This document shows positions 1 through 6,705 of a stretch of 10,856 nt of DNA, one piece after another. The stretch covers positions 1 to 10,856 of the forward strand of contig CAMOTK010000050.1 in the NCBI GenBank assembly GCA_946625715.1, in the 5' to 3' direction. The position numbers were made by a program, and so were the translations under genes. The notes below the pieces were generated by a model. That model was not told the DNA's origin. It searched no databases and saw nothing but the letters and a program-made list of their open reading frames with translations. The DNA comes from an uncultured Prevotella sp. Its GTDB lineage: Bacteria; Bacteroidota; Bacteroidia; Bacteroidales; Bacteroidaceae. Position 1 is the first letter of the stretch. Every line of letters begins with the position of its first letter.

Positions 1-1
1 A

Positions 2-1501
2 GACGAGGGCAAGGCTTTCCCCGCCGATTTCATCAACGAGGGTGTCGACCAGACACGTGGTTGGTTCTTTACGCTCCACGCCATCGGTACCATGATTTTC
101 GACTCCGTAGCTTTCAAGAACGTCATTTCCACCGGTCTTGTGCTCGATGCCAAAGGCAACAAGATGTCGAAGCACGTGGGCAATGTGGTCAATCCGTTCG
201 ATATGATTGAGAAGTACGGCTCCGATGCTGTGCGCTTCTATATGATGACCAACTCTGAGCCGTGGGACAATCTGAAGTTCGACCCCGAGGGCGTCGACGA
301 AGTGCGCCGCAAGTTCTTCGGTACCTTATATAATACGTATAGCTTCTTTGCACTCTATGCCAACGTCGATGGTTTCGACCCCACCCAGCATGCTGCACAG
401 AACACGACAGAGGCTCCGGAGATTGACCGCTGGATTCTCTCTTCGCTCAATACGCTGATTAAGGGCGTAGAGAAGGAACTCGACAACTACGACCCCACAC
501 GTGCCGGCCGACTGATTGACACATTCGTCAACGACGACCTCAGCAACTGGTATGTGCGCCTGAACCGCAAACGTTTCTGGGGCAAGGAGATGTCGGCCGA
601 CAAGCTCTCGGCTTACAACACGCTCTATACCTGTCTGATGACGGTGGCCAAGTTGCTGGCTCCCTTCGCTCCGTTCTATGCCGACCAGCTCTACAAGGAT
701 TTGGGCGGCCAGCTGGAGAGCGTTCATCTCGACCGCTTCCCCGAGGCCAACGAACAGCTCATCGACAGCGAACTGGAAGCCCGCATGCAGATGGCTCAGA
801 AGATAACGTCGATGGTGCTCGCACTGCGCCGCAAGGTGAACATCAAGGTGCGCCAGCCGCTGCAGTGCATCATGGTGCCCGCCACTGCTGAGCAGAAGCA
901 GCACATAGAAGCCGTGAAGCAACTCATCATGAATGAGGTGAACGTCAAGGAACTGAAATTCGTTGAGGGTCAGGGTATTCTGGTGAAAAAGGTAAAGTGT
1001 AACTTCCGCGTTATGGGTAAGAAGTTTGGCAAGCAGATGAAGGCCGTTGCCGCTGCTGTCGACGCACTCACTCAGGAGCAGATTGCACAGCTCGAAACCA
1101 CAGGCCGCCTGTTGCTGAACGTAGAAGGACTCGACAATGCTGAGGTACTTGCCGAGGATGTGGACATCATCAGCGAAGACATTCCCGGATGGCTCGTGGC
1201 CAACGAAGGCGCTCTCACTGTAGCCCTCGAAGTAGAGCTCACCGACGAACTGCGCCAGGAAGGTATGGCTCGCGAAATCATCAATCGCGTGCAGAACCTG
1301 CGCAAGGAGAGCAACTTTGAAATCACCGACCGCATTGGCGTCACCATCGCCCCCAACGACGAAGTGCAGAAGGCTGTGGAAGCCTTTGGCGACTACATCA
1401 AGACGCAGGTGCTGGCCGACAGCATCACCATAGCACCGAACGACGGTGCTGAAGTGGAGTTCGACAACTTTAAACTAAACATATCAGTAACAAAATCCTA
1501 A
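2..1501 (+). CDS. ileS: Isoleucyl-tRNA synthetase, C-terminal part (5' end outside window)
   Basis: This is the last 499 codons of isoleucyl-tRNA synthetase, the cytoplasmic enzyme that charges tRNA-Ile. The frame is open from base 2, so the start lies upstream. The end of the class I catalytic domain is visible: the stretch DQTRGWFFTLH, then the KMSKS-type loop written KMSKH at 161-175, followed by GNVVNPFDMIEKYGSDAVRFY. The anticodon-binding helical domain follows (IDRWILSSLNTLIKGVE, DLSNWYVRLNRKRFW, LLAPFAPFYADQLY). The tail contains EGMAREIINRVQNLRKE and resembles the DUF5915-type C-terminus. There is no CxxC pair, so the C-terminal zinc finger of E. coli-type IleRS is absent. From family knowledge this fits the eukaryote-like type 2 IleRS common in Bacteroidetes. 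The next gene starts 5 bp after the TAA. Identity is very secure; the type assignment is inferred from half the protein. Confidence 0.97.
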   Translation, partial: DEGKAFPADFINEGVDQTRGWFFTLHAIGTMIFDSVAFKNVISTGLVLDAKGNKMSKHVGNVVNPFDMIEKYGSDAVRFYMMTNSEPWDNLKFDPEGVDEVRRKFFGTLYNTYSFFALYANVDGFDPTQHAAQNTTEAPEIDRWILSSLNTLIKGVEKELDNYDPTRAGRLIDTFVNDDLSNWYVRLNRKRFWGKEMSADKLSAYNTLYTCLMTVAKLLAPFAPFYADQLYKDLGGQLESVHLDRFPEANEQLIDSELEARMQMAQKITSMVLALRRKVNIKVRQPLQCIMVPATAEQKQHIEAVKQLIMNEVNVKELKFVEGQGILVKKVKCNFRVMGKKFGKQMKAVAAAVDALTQEQIAQLETTGRLLLNVEGLDNAEVLAEDVDIISEDIPGWLVANEGALTVALEVELTDELRQEGMAREIINRVQNLRKESNFEITDRIGVTIAPNDEVQKAVEAFGDYIKTQVLADSITIAPNDGAEVEFDNFKLNISVTKS

Positions 1502-1506
1502 TAATT

Positions 1507-1893
1507 ATGACAGAAAAAACACGCTACTCTGATGAAGAACTCGAGGAGTTCCGTCAGATTATCAATGAGAAAATGGAACTGGCCAAGCGTGACTACGACC
1601 AGATGATGCGCGTTCTGATGAATCAAGACTCAAACGATGTCGACGATACATCGCCCACTTACAAAGCGCTCGAAGAGGGTAGTGCTACGCAGTCGAAGGA
1701 AGAACTCATACAGTTTGCTGCGCGCCAGCAGAAGTTCATTCAGGGTCTGAAGGCAGCGCTTCAGCGCATCGACAATAAGACCTACGGCATCGACCGCATC
1801 ACGGGCAAGCTCATTCCGAAGGAGCGTCTCAGAGCAGTGCCTCATGCCACGCTGAGCGTAGAGTCGAAGGAACTGGAGAAGAAGAGAAAATAA
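1507..1893 (+). CDS. TraR/DksA-family protein lacking all zinc-finger cysteines
   Basis: This 128-residue protein is related to DksA/TraR, which bind the RNA polymerase secondary channel and modulate transcription with ppGpp. Residues 1-90 are highly charged and predicted helical, matching the DksA coiled coil. Residues 60-90 (SATQSKEELIQFAARQ and LKAALQRIDNKTYG) align with the second arm. The C-terminal globular part reads YGIDRITGKLIPKERLRAVP, then HATLSVESKELEKK. The family places its zinc cysteines in YGxCxxCG and LCxxC; here the four positions are D, T, S and S, and the protein contains no cysteine at all. The coiled-coil tip reads DVDDTS rather than the DxxDxA of E. coli DksA. It sits between ileS (5 bp gap) and lspA (3 bp gap). 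Whether it acts on RNA polymerase is unproven, so no gene symbol is given. Confidence 0.88.
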   Translation: MTEKTRYSDEELEEFRQIINEKMELAKRDYDQMMRVLMNQDSNDVDDTSPTYKALEEGSATQSKEELIQFAARQQKFIQGLKAALQRIDNKTYGIDRITGKLIPKERLRAVPHATLSVESKELEKKRK

Positions 1894-1896
1894 CTG

Positions 1897-2520
1897 ATGC
1901 AGAGCAATCTCCTGACAAAAGGACGTGTGGCAGTGATATTGGTCATTGCCATACTCCTTATTGACCAAGCCATAAAAATCTGGGTGAAAACCTCGATGTC
2001 GCTGCACGAAAGTCTGCGCATCACCGATTGGTTCTTCATCAGTTTCATCGAGAACAACGGTATGGCCTACGGCATGCAGATAGGTTCCAAGCTGCTCTTG
2101 TCGCTCTTCCGTCTGGCAGCCATCGGTGTGCTTGGCTATTACATCTGGCTACAGGTGAAGAAGCAAGCACGTTGGGGCTACATTGTTTGTCTGTCGATGA
2201 TATTGGCTGGTGCTGCGGGCAATCTGATTGACTGCATGTTCTACGGACTCATCTTCACTGCTTCGTCAGAGTTCTACGTCAGCTATTTCGTACCCTTCGG
2301 CACTGGCTATGCGCCCTTCCTCATGGGTAAGGTGGTCGACATGTTCTATTTCCCGCTCATCGTCACCACTTGGCCGTCGTGGGTACCCTTCTGGGGCGGC
2401 GAAGAATTCATTTTCTTCAGTCCTGTATTCAACTTTGCCGATGCCAGCATTTCGGTAGGCGTAGTGCTGTTGTTGCTCTTCTTCCGCAAGGAGATAAGTG
2501 AAATAACGTTGAAAAAATGA
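1897..2520 (+). CDS. lspA: Lipoprotein signal peptidase (signal peptidase II)
   Basis: LspA is an inner-membrane aspartyl protease that cuts the signal peptide from prolipoproteins just before the lipidated cysteine. At 207 residues it is longer than the usual ~160. The family signatures are present: a first transmembrane helix ending in LIDQAIKIWV (D23), ENNGMAYGM (52-60, matching the NxGxAF motif), GAAGNLID (105-112), VVDMF (146-150) and FNFADASISVG (178-188). D148 and D182 should be the catalytic pair by alignment to known LspA. The extra length falls in two periplasmic stretches, about 113-145 and 155-176, as I recall for Bacteroidetes homologues. It ends in a basic tail after the last membrane helix. 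The ATG lies 3 bp after the previous stop, and its TGA overlaps the next ATG by 4 bp. That next gene encodes a predicted lipoprotein, a likely substrate. Confidence 0.96.
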   Translation: MQSNLLTKGRVAVILVIAILLIDQAIKIWVKTSMSLHESLRITDWFFISFIENNGMAYGMQIGSKLLLSLFRLAAIGVLGYYIWLQVKKQARWGYIVCLSMILAGAAGNLIDCMFYGLIFTASSEFYVSYFVPFGTGYAPFLMGKVVDMFYFPLIVTTWPSWVPFWGGEEFIFFSPVFNFADASISVGVVLLLLFFRKEISEITLKK

Positions 2521-3425
2521 CCAAAAGGCTTGTCCTATATATATTAATAGGTGTAGCTGCTCTGGCGGCCTGCAAACCACGCACGCCCCGACAGTACATT
2601 CAGCCCGACGAGATGGAAGACATTCTCGTCGACTATCATCTGGGACAGGCTATGGCGCAAGTCAGCAACTACGAGGAGCGCGACTACAACAAGACGCTCT
2701 ACCTGGCTGCTGTGCTTGAGAAGCATCACGTGAGCAGAGCCGAGTTCGACTCGTCGCTCGTTTACTACTACACCCGTGCCGACCGCTTTATGACTATCTA
2801 CCGGCATGTTGCCGACCGGTTGCAAAAGCAGGCAGTGGCCTTAGGCGCTACGGAAAGCGAGGTCAACAAGTTTGCCCAGTTGTCGCTTGGCGGCGATACC
2901 GCCAATATCTGGACGCTGCGCGACAATGCTTTGCTCATTCCCATACCACCGTACAATCGCATCGACTTTGAGGCAGAAGTAGATACGGCCTTCCACCAAG
3001 GCGACCATTTCCAGTTCAACTTCGCCAGCGATTTCCTGATGCAGAACGGTTCGCGTAGTGCCTATGCGATGATTTGTCTGAAATATGACAACGACAGCGT
3101 CGTTAGCCGCTCGCAGAACATCATGGGCGGCAACCTCGTACAGCTGCGTCTTGAAGCCGACCCGAAGCTGAAAATCAAGCGTCTCTGGGGCTATATCTAT
3201 ATGGATGGCGGCGCCGAACGGACCAACAACCTGCGCTTGCTCTTTCTGAACCATCTACAACTCATCAGATTCCATCAGCAAAAGCATGAAGACAACAAGG
3301 AAGATAGCAGTACATCACCTGATACTGCCAGAACAGTCGCTCAGCCTGACTCAAGCAGTCGTCGAGATACAGTCGGGAGAGGTATGCAGATACTACCACT
3401 TCGACCAGGAGCAGGCGGCCACTGA
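2517..3425 (+). CDS. DUF4296-domain lipoprotein
   Basis: This 302-residue predicted lipoprotein has unknown function. It opens with a short basic n-region (MTKR), a hydrophobic core and the lipobox LAAC, with C19 as the lipidated residue. Residues ~28-115 (PDEMEDILVDYHLGQAM, YNKTLYLAAVLEKHHVS, FDSSLVYYYTRADRFMTIY) match the DUF4296 pattern of small Bacteroidetes lipoproteins. Residues ~120-245 look like a soluble beta-rich domain (FQFNFASDFLMQNGSRSAY, LWGYIYMDGG, LRLLFLNHLQLIRFH). The last ~46 residues, rich in S, T, D and R, look disordered and are translated from DNA shared with the next gene. That tail uses codons uncommon elsewhere here (AGA, CGA, CTA, CCA), which suggests the overlap is shaped by the other frame. 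Translation is probably coupled to lspA through the ATGA overlap. The family call is fairly secure; the role is unknown. Confidence 0.88.
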   Translation: MTKRLVLYILIGVAALAACKPRTPRQYIQPDEMEDILVDYHLGQAMAQVSNYEERDYNKTLYLAAVLEKHHVSRAEFDSSLVYYYTRADRFMTIYRHVADRLQKQAVALGATESEVNKFAQLSLGGDTANIWTLRDNALLIPIPPYNRIDFEAEVDTAFHQGDHFQFNFASDFLMQNGSRSAYAMICLKYDNDSVVSRSQNIMGGNLVQLRLEADPKLKIKRLWGYIYMDGGAERTNNLRLLFLNHLQLIRFHQQKHEDNKEDSSTSPDTARTVAQPDSSSRRDTVGRGMQILPLRPGAGGH

Positions 3426-3507
3426 ATGGTGGGGCGGAAGCATTGAGCTGCGTCACGATGCGGAAGGCAAACTTCGTGCTTGGCGCAATCAGCAAATCAT
3501 AGAATAA
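3286..3507 (+). CDS. Small conserved-looking protein overlapping the DUF4296 gene
   Basis: This 73-codon gene lies in the +1 frame relative to the DUF4296 gene and overlaps its last 140 bp. The product (MKTTRKIAVHHLILPEQ, then VVEIQSGEVCRYYHF and TEWWGGSIELR) looks like a compact beta-rich domain. I recall similar ~70-residue proteins in Bacteroidales, with HHLILP near the N-terminus and TEWxGG near the end; that is memory, not a search. The pattern also loosely resembles the first beta-strands of amidohydrolases, but no metal-binding HxH or catalytic part follows. Codon use in this frame is ordinary for the window across the whole overlap, unlike the DUF4296 frame there. No later ATG would keep the HHLILP strand, so the overlap appears real. 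The next gene's ATG is 26 bp downstream. Function is unknown. Confidence 0.72.
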   Translation: MKTTRKIAVHHLILPEQSLSLTQAVVEIQSGEVCRYYHFDQEQAATEWWGGSIELRHDAEGKLRAWRNQQIIE

Positions 3508-3533
3508 CGAAAACAATTAAAAACCTAAACAAG

Positions 3534-4847
3534 ATGAATTTGAAAATACGTTTGGCGGTCATGAACTTCTTAGAGTTCGCCGTTTGGGGTGCCTACCTCA
3601 CCTGTATGGGCAACTATCTCGGCTCGGCCGGTCTTGGTGCCCAGATTTCCTGGTTCTATGCCATTCAGGGCATCGTCAGCATTTTCATGCCCACCATTAT
3701 GGGTATCGTAGCCGATAAATATATTCAGCCCCAGCGTCTTTTAGGCATCTGCCATCTTCTGGCAGGCGCGGCCATGTTGTGCTGCTGGTGGATGGGCATG
3801 CAGGCAGGCTTCGGCAACGAGCTGCCCAACAAGGGTGCCTTTATAGCTATGTACACCATCAGTGTGGCATTCTTCATGCCCACGATAGCATTGTCTAACA
3901 CGGCAGCCTTCACGATTCTGAAGAACAATGGGCTCGATACCGTCAAGGACTTCCCGCCCATCCGCGTGTTAGGCACCGTAGGCTTTATTGCCACCATGTG
4001 GTTTGTGAATTGCGCCGTATGGGACGATGGCTTCTTCTTTACGCTGTCGAACAATGCCCATAAGTTCCAGTACACCTACATGCAGTTCTTCGTGTCGGGC
4101 TTCCTGAGCATTGTGCTCTTTGCCTATTGTTTCCTGTTGCCAGAGTGCAAGGTTGAGAAGAAGGCCAATGCCTCTCTGGCAGAGACCCTCGGGTTGAATG
4201 CCTTCAAGCTGTTTAAGACCAAGAAGATGGCCCTGTTCTTCATCTTCTCAGCCTTGTTGGGTATGTGCCTGCAGGTGACCAATGGTTATGCCGGCCCGTT
4301 CATTACGAGCTTCAAGGGAAGCACCGATGCTTTGGTGGCCAGCTCTTTTGCAGCCAACAATGCTACGCTGCTGAGTTCCATCTCGCAGGTGAGCGAAGCG
4401 CTCTGTATACTGCTCATTCCCTTCTTCCTGAAGCGCTTCGGCATCAAGGGCGTCATGCTTATGTCGATGTTTGCGTGGGTGTTCCGCTTCGGGTTGTTCG
4501 GTGTGGGTAATCCCGCTATGCCCGGCGTGATACTCTTCATTCTGTCGTGCATTGTCTATGGTGTAGCCTTCGACTTCTTCAATGTCTCCGGCGGCATCTT
4601 TGTCGACCAGGTGTGCGAGCCTTCGATAAAAGCATCGGCCCAAGGCCTGTTCATGCTGATGACCAACGGAATAGGTGCGACGATAGGAACGCTGGCCGCA
4701 GGTGCCATAGTCAATCATTACTGCACTTGGCAGGGTGACTATCTCGTAGGCGACTGGCAGACGTGCTGGTTCATCTTTGCCAGCTTTGCGCTGGTGGTAG
4801 GCGTCACCTTTGCCTTAGTGTTCAATCCCGGGAAACAAGCGAAATAA
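3534..4847 (+). CDS. nupG: Nucleoside:H+ symporter, NupG family MFS transporter
   Basis: This 437-residue inner-membrane protein has about 12 hydrophobic segments and belongs to the nucleoside:H+ symporter branch of the MFS. It should import nucleosides with protons. It matches E. coli NupG (418 residues) at many points from memory: DFPPIRVLGTVGFI (~140-153), the central loop LGLNAFKLFKTKKMALFFIFS, SISQVSEALCILLIPFFL, FDFFNVSGGIFVDQ, KASAQGLFMLMTNGIG and DWQTCWFIFA near the C-terminus. The frame is open from an ATG at 3480, but that start lies inside the preceding gene and adds a polar, non-membrane leader. The ATG at 3534 gives MNLKIRLAVMNFLEFAVWGAY, the usual N-terminus entering helix 1, and leaves a clean 26-bp gap. 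The next gene follows after 15 bp. No nucleoside phosphorylase or kinase is adjacent, so substrate range cannot be judged from context. Confidence 0.94.
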   Translation: MNLKIRLAVMNFLEFAVWGAYLTCMGNYLGSAGLGAQISWFYAIQGIVSIFMPTIMGIVADKYIQPQRLLGICHLLAGAAMLCCWWMGMQAGFGNELPNKGAFIAMYTISVAFFMPTIALSNTAAFTILKNNGLDTVKDFPPIRVLGTVGFIATMWFVNCAVWDDGFFFTLSNNAHKFQYTYMQFFVSGFLSIVLFAYCFLLPECKVEKKANASLAETLGLNAFKLFKTKKMALFFIFSALLGMCLQVTNGYAGPFITSFKGSTDALVASSFAANNATLLSSISQVSEALCILLIPFFLKRFGIKGVMLMSMFAWVFRFGLFGVGNPAMPGVILFILSCIVYGVAFDFFNVSGGIFVDQVCEPSIKASAQGLFMLMTNGIGATIGTLAAGAIVNHYCTWQGDYLVGDWQTCWFIFASFALVVGVTFALVFNPGKQAK

Positions 4848-4862
4848 AAAAATATATTCATC

Positions 4863-5390
4863 ATGAAGCGCGAACGACTGGTATTCGACAGCATACAGCA
4901 GATTGCAGGCGAGACGGGCTTTTCGGTCATTACGCTGACCGACGAGCCGCGTCAGCGTGCGCTTGCGTTTGTATGCGACCAGACCATGACCCGGCAGTTT
5001 GCGCTGCGCATGAACAAGTCGCTCAATCACGGTGCCTATCTGCCAGAAGCTCTTGTGGCTATGCTCGACAGCCAGTGCGAGATGACCATCTATGGCGTGA
5101 ACGACGGGCAGTATATGGTGGTGCTTATGAATATGAGCACGATGAAAGCTACCAAGATACGTATGAGCGATGCTTGTCTGCTGACGATGATTTCCGACAT
5201 ACCGCTCTACATTGATAGTGACCTGATGGAGCAACAGTGTACGCCCTTCAGCGAAGATGCCAAAGGGGTGTCAATCCCCATCAACACCATCGACCGCCGT
5301 CGGCTGAGGGACATGCTCCAGAAGGCCGTCGACGAAGAGAACTACGAACTTGCCTCTATAGTAAGAGACGAATTGAAACGCCGCCAATGA
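4863..5390 (+). CDS. Divergent bifunctional-nuclease (DUF151) protein with C-terminal UVR motif
   Basis: This 175-residue protein has two parts. Residues ~5-122 follow the strand/helix order of the BFN/DUF151 domain: VITLTDE, RALAFVCDQTMTRQFALRM, YLPEALVAMLDSQCEMTIYGV, GQYMVVLMN, then RMSDACLLTMISDIPLYID. The usual family motif RxSDAIALA appears as RMSDACLLT, so the core is recognisable but diverged. Residues ~142-175 (DRRRLRDMLQKAVDEENY, ELASIVRDELKRR) are a clear UVR motif, the helical hairpin used by UvrB and UvrC for contact. Bacteroidales commonly carry a BFN protein ending in such a motif; this copy looks like a more diverged version. BFN proteins in other species have been linked to DNase/RNase activity, but no catalytic residues can be assigned here. 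Its TGA overlaps the rsmE ATG by 4 bp. Confidence is high for the UVR part and moderate for BFN. Confidence 0.8.
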   Translation: MKRERLVFDSIQQIAGETGFSVITLTDEPRQRALAFVCDQTMTRQFALRMNKSLNHGAYLPEALVAMLDSQCEMTIYGVNDGQYMVVLMNMSTMKATKIRMSDACLLTMISDIPLYIDSDLMEQQCTPFSEDAKGVSIPINTIDRRRLRDMLQKAVDEENYELASIVRDELKRRQ

Positions 5391-6106
5391 AAGAAACGCG
5401 CTATTTCTATGTGCCCGATGCCGCTACAGGTCATGAGCTGCCCGAAGAGGAAGCCCAGCATGCGCTGCGTGTGCTCCGTCTGCAAGCAGGCGATGAAATG
5501 ATGCTCATGGATGGGGTGGGGAACTTCTATCGTGCTGAAGTGACCGCCGCTTCCAATCACCATTGCCTCTATCGTGTTGTCGAGACGTTGCCGCAGCCAT
5601 TGCAGTGGCAGGGTAGGGTGCATCTGGCCATTGCGCCTACCAAGATGATGGAGCGCATGGAGTGGCTGATGGAGAAAGCTACCGAGGTAGGCATCGACGA
5701 GATAACCTTTCTCGACTGCCAGTTCTCAGAACGCCGTGTGGTGAAGGTGCCCCGCGTGGAAAAGATTGTGGTGTCGGCCGTCAAGCAGAGCCGCAAAGCC
5801 ACGATGCCGGTTGTCAACCCACTGACACCTTTCCGCCAGTTTATAGCCAGCCACACCGAAGGTCGGCGCTACATAGCCCATTGCTACGAAGAAGTGCCGC
5901 GCGTGTATCTGTTTGATGAACTGCGGAAGCCGTCAAGCACGGCGGATGCTCTGGTCATGATAGGCCCCGAAGGCGACTTCTCCATCGACGAAGTGCGCTC
6001 GGCCGTAGCTGCCGGCTTTGTGTCCGTAGACTTAGGGCAAAGCCGACTGCGCACCGAAACGGCAGGTCTTGCCGCAGTCATGATGATGCAACTCTCAAAA
6101 ACATGA
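5387..6106 (+). CDS. rsmE: 16S rRNA m3U1498 methyltransferase RsmE
   Basis: RsmE transfers a methyl group from S-adenosylmethionine to N3 of U1498 in 16S rRNA, near the decoding site. The 239-residue length is typical. The N-terminal PUA-like RNA-binding domain reads RYFYVP (5-10), HALRVLRLQAGDEMMLMDG (25-43) and FYRAEV. The SPOUT-fold C-terminal domain has EKATEVGIDEI (96-106), VKQSRKATMP (132-141), IGPEGDFS (192-199) and LGQSRLRTETAGLAA (216-230). The last two line the knotted cofactor pocket in this family. The frame is open back to an ATG at 5237, but that stretch lies inside the upstream gene and encodes unrelated Arg/Pro-rich residues; MKETRYFYVP at 5387 fits the family start. Both ends have 4-bp ATGA overlaps, with the BFN/UVR gene before it and the DUF3256 gene after it, implying translational coupling. 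Confidence 0.96.
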   Translation: MKETRYFYVPDAATGHELPEEEAQHALRVLRLQAGDEMMLMDGVGNFYRAEVTAASNHHCLYRVVETLPQPLQWQGRVHLAIAPTKMMERMEWLMEKATEVGIDEITFLDCQFSERRVVKVPRVEKIVVSAVKQSRKATMPVVNPLTPFRQFIASHTEGRRYIAHCYEEVPRVYLFDELRKPSSTADALVMIGPEGDFSIDEVRSAVAAGFVSVDLGQSRLRTETAGLAAVMMMQLSKT

Positions 6107-6606
6107 AACCGCCCATGAAACGATTACTCCTGCTTTTCACCCTTTGTGCCTCGCTCTCTGCTTCGGCTCAACAGCTTATGCGCGATGTGTTCTCGCAGAT
6201 GCCCGATAGTGTCTTGACCTACCTGTCGGCCAACAACCGGCTCGATATGATAGACTTTATGGCGGCCAACATGAAGGCCGAAGTGACTAACGCTTTTGAG
6301 GGCAAGAGCCAGATGCTGGCACTCACCGACGACAGTCTTTCGGTGCAGCTCAACAGTGCCGTCCGGCTCGACATGCTGCTGCTGCCGACCACCGAGACGG
6401 TAGACAGTTGCCAGCAAGTAGTGGCCCTGATTTACACCTACCACTTTGCTTCGGGCGAAGAAGAGCGCATAGTCAGATGCTACTCGCTGCGGTGGCGCGA
6501 ATTGCCCGACGAGGCGCCCTTGAGCATAGCGGACAAACAGCGGCTGAAAGCGATTGAAAAGTCAACGATTCTTAATTCGGACAATCGAATTATTAACAAA
6601 GATTAA
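6103..6606 (+). CDS. DUF3256-family exported protein
   Basis: This 167-residue protein has a signal peptide: MKPPMKR, a leucine-rich core, then SASA before QQLMRDVF, so cleavage probably follows A22. There is no lipobox cysteine, so it is likely a free periplasmic or outer-face protein. The mature part (MPDSVLTYLSANNRLDMIDFM, NMKAEVTNAFEGKS, LALTDDSLSVQL) matches the DUF3256 pattern as I know it from Bacteroidetes; its function is unknown. There are two candidate starts in frame, 6103 and 6115. The first overlaps the rsmE stop by 4 bp, as at other junctions in this run; the second gives a tighter signal-peptide n-region. It is the last gene of the ileS-led run, and AT-rich DNA with terminators begins just after its TAA. 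Confidence 0.85.
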   Translation: MKPPMKRLLLLFTLCASLSASAQQLMRDVFSQMPDSVLTYLSANNRLDMIDFMAANMKAEVTNAFEGKSQMLALTDDSLSVQLNSAVRLDMLLLPTTETVDSCQQVVALIYTYHFASGEEERIVRCYSLRWRELPDEAPLSIADKQRLKAIEKSTILNSDNRIINKD

Positions 6607-6623
6607 TTTATGCTACATTTATG
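6606..6623. repeat. Tandem ATTTATG pair, 11 bp apart
   Basis: Two exact copies of ATTTATG lie at 6606-6612 and 6617-6623, one helical turn apart. They sit just upstream of the -33 box of the P1 promoter, and the first touches the DUF3256 stop codon. The placement would suit an activator, but AT-rich DNA produces such short repeats by chance, so this is weak evidence. Confidence 0.3.
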
Positions 6624-6632
6624 TGGCAAAGA

Positions 6633-6663
6633 CTTGCATATATGAGAAATATTAGTAACTTTG
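6633..6663 (+). promoter_or_regulatory. Predicted promoter P1 (Bacteroidetes type)
   Basis: A full -7 element TAACTTTG lies at 6656-6663 and is followed by C. A near-consensus -33 element CTTG lies at 6633-6636, 19 bp upstream. This matches the Bacteroidetes primary-sigma pattern TTTG-N19..21-TAnnTTTG. Transcription should start near 6670. No gene begins before two terminators downstream, so P1 either drives a small RNA or is a distal promoter for the rubrerythrin operon. The 8-bp palindrome CATATATG occupies the spacer at 6637-6644. Confidence 0.6.
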
Positions 6664-6687
6664 CACTGTGTTTTTCATGGTATTAGA

Positions 6688-6703
6688 TTATTAAGGTTAA
6701 TAA
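6688..6703. promoter_or_regulatory. Perfect 7-2-7 palindrome, possible operator
   Basis: TTATTAAGGTTAATAA is a perfect inverted repeat with two central bases. It lies about 18-33 bp after the expected P1 start, where a bound repressor could block transcription. The sequence does not match the Fur/PerR box I know. It could also be a weak AT hairpin in the RNA. Confidence 0.4.
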
Positions 6704-6705
6704 AA

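Noticed and set aside
326..922. 198-codon antisense frame inside ileS
   Set aside because: It is a shadow of a strongly conserved gene, with no motif, promoter or start context.
4248..4718. 156-codon antisense frame inside nupG
   Set aside because: It is a shadow frame: the + strand encodes unmistakable NupG motifs across the same bases.
4763..5215. 150-codon + frame across the end of nupG and the BFN/UVR gene
   Set aside because: It overlaps two real genes, and its translation is Cys/Arg/His-rich without domain features; the other frame carries the UVR motif.
5237..5386. Upstream ATG extending rsmE by 50 codons
   Set aside because: The extension lies inside the upstream gene, encodes Arg/Pro/His-rich residues unlike any RsmE N-terminus, and the start at 5387 fits the family.
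6677..6694. Mini reading frame MVLDY after P1, as a possible attenuator leader peptide
   Set aside because: At five codons, with no run of regulatory amino acids and no ribosome-binding context, it is most likely chance.
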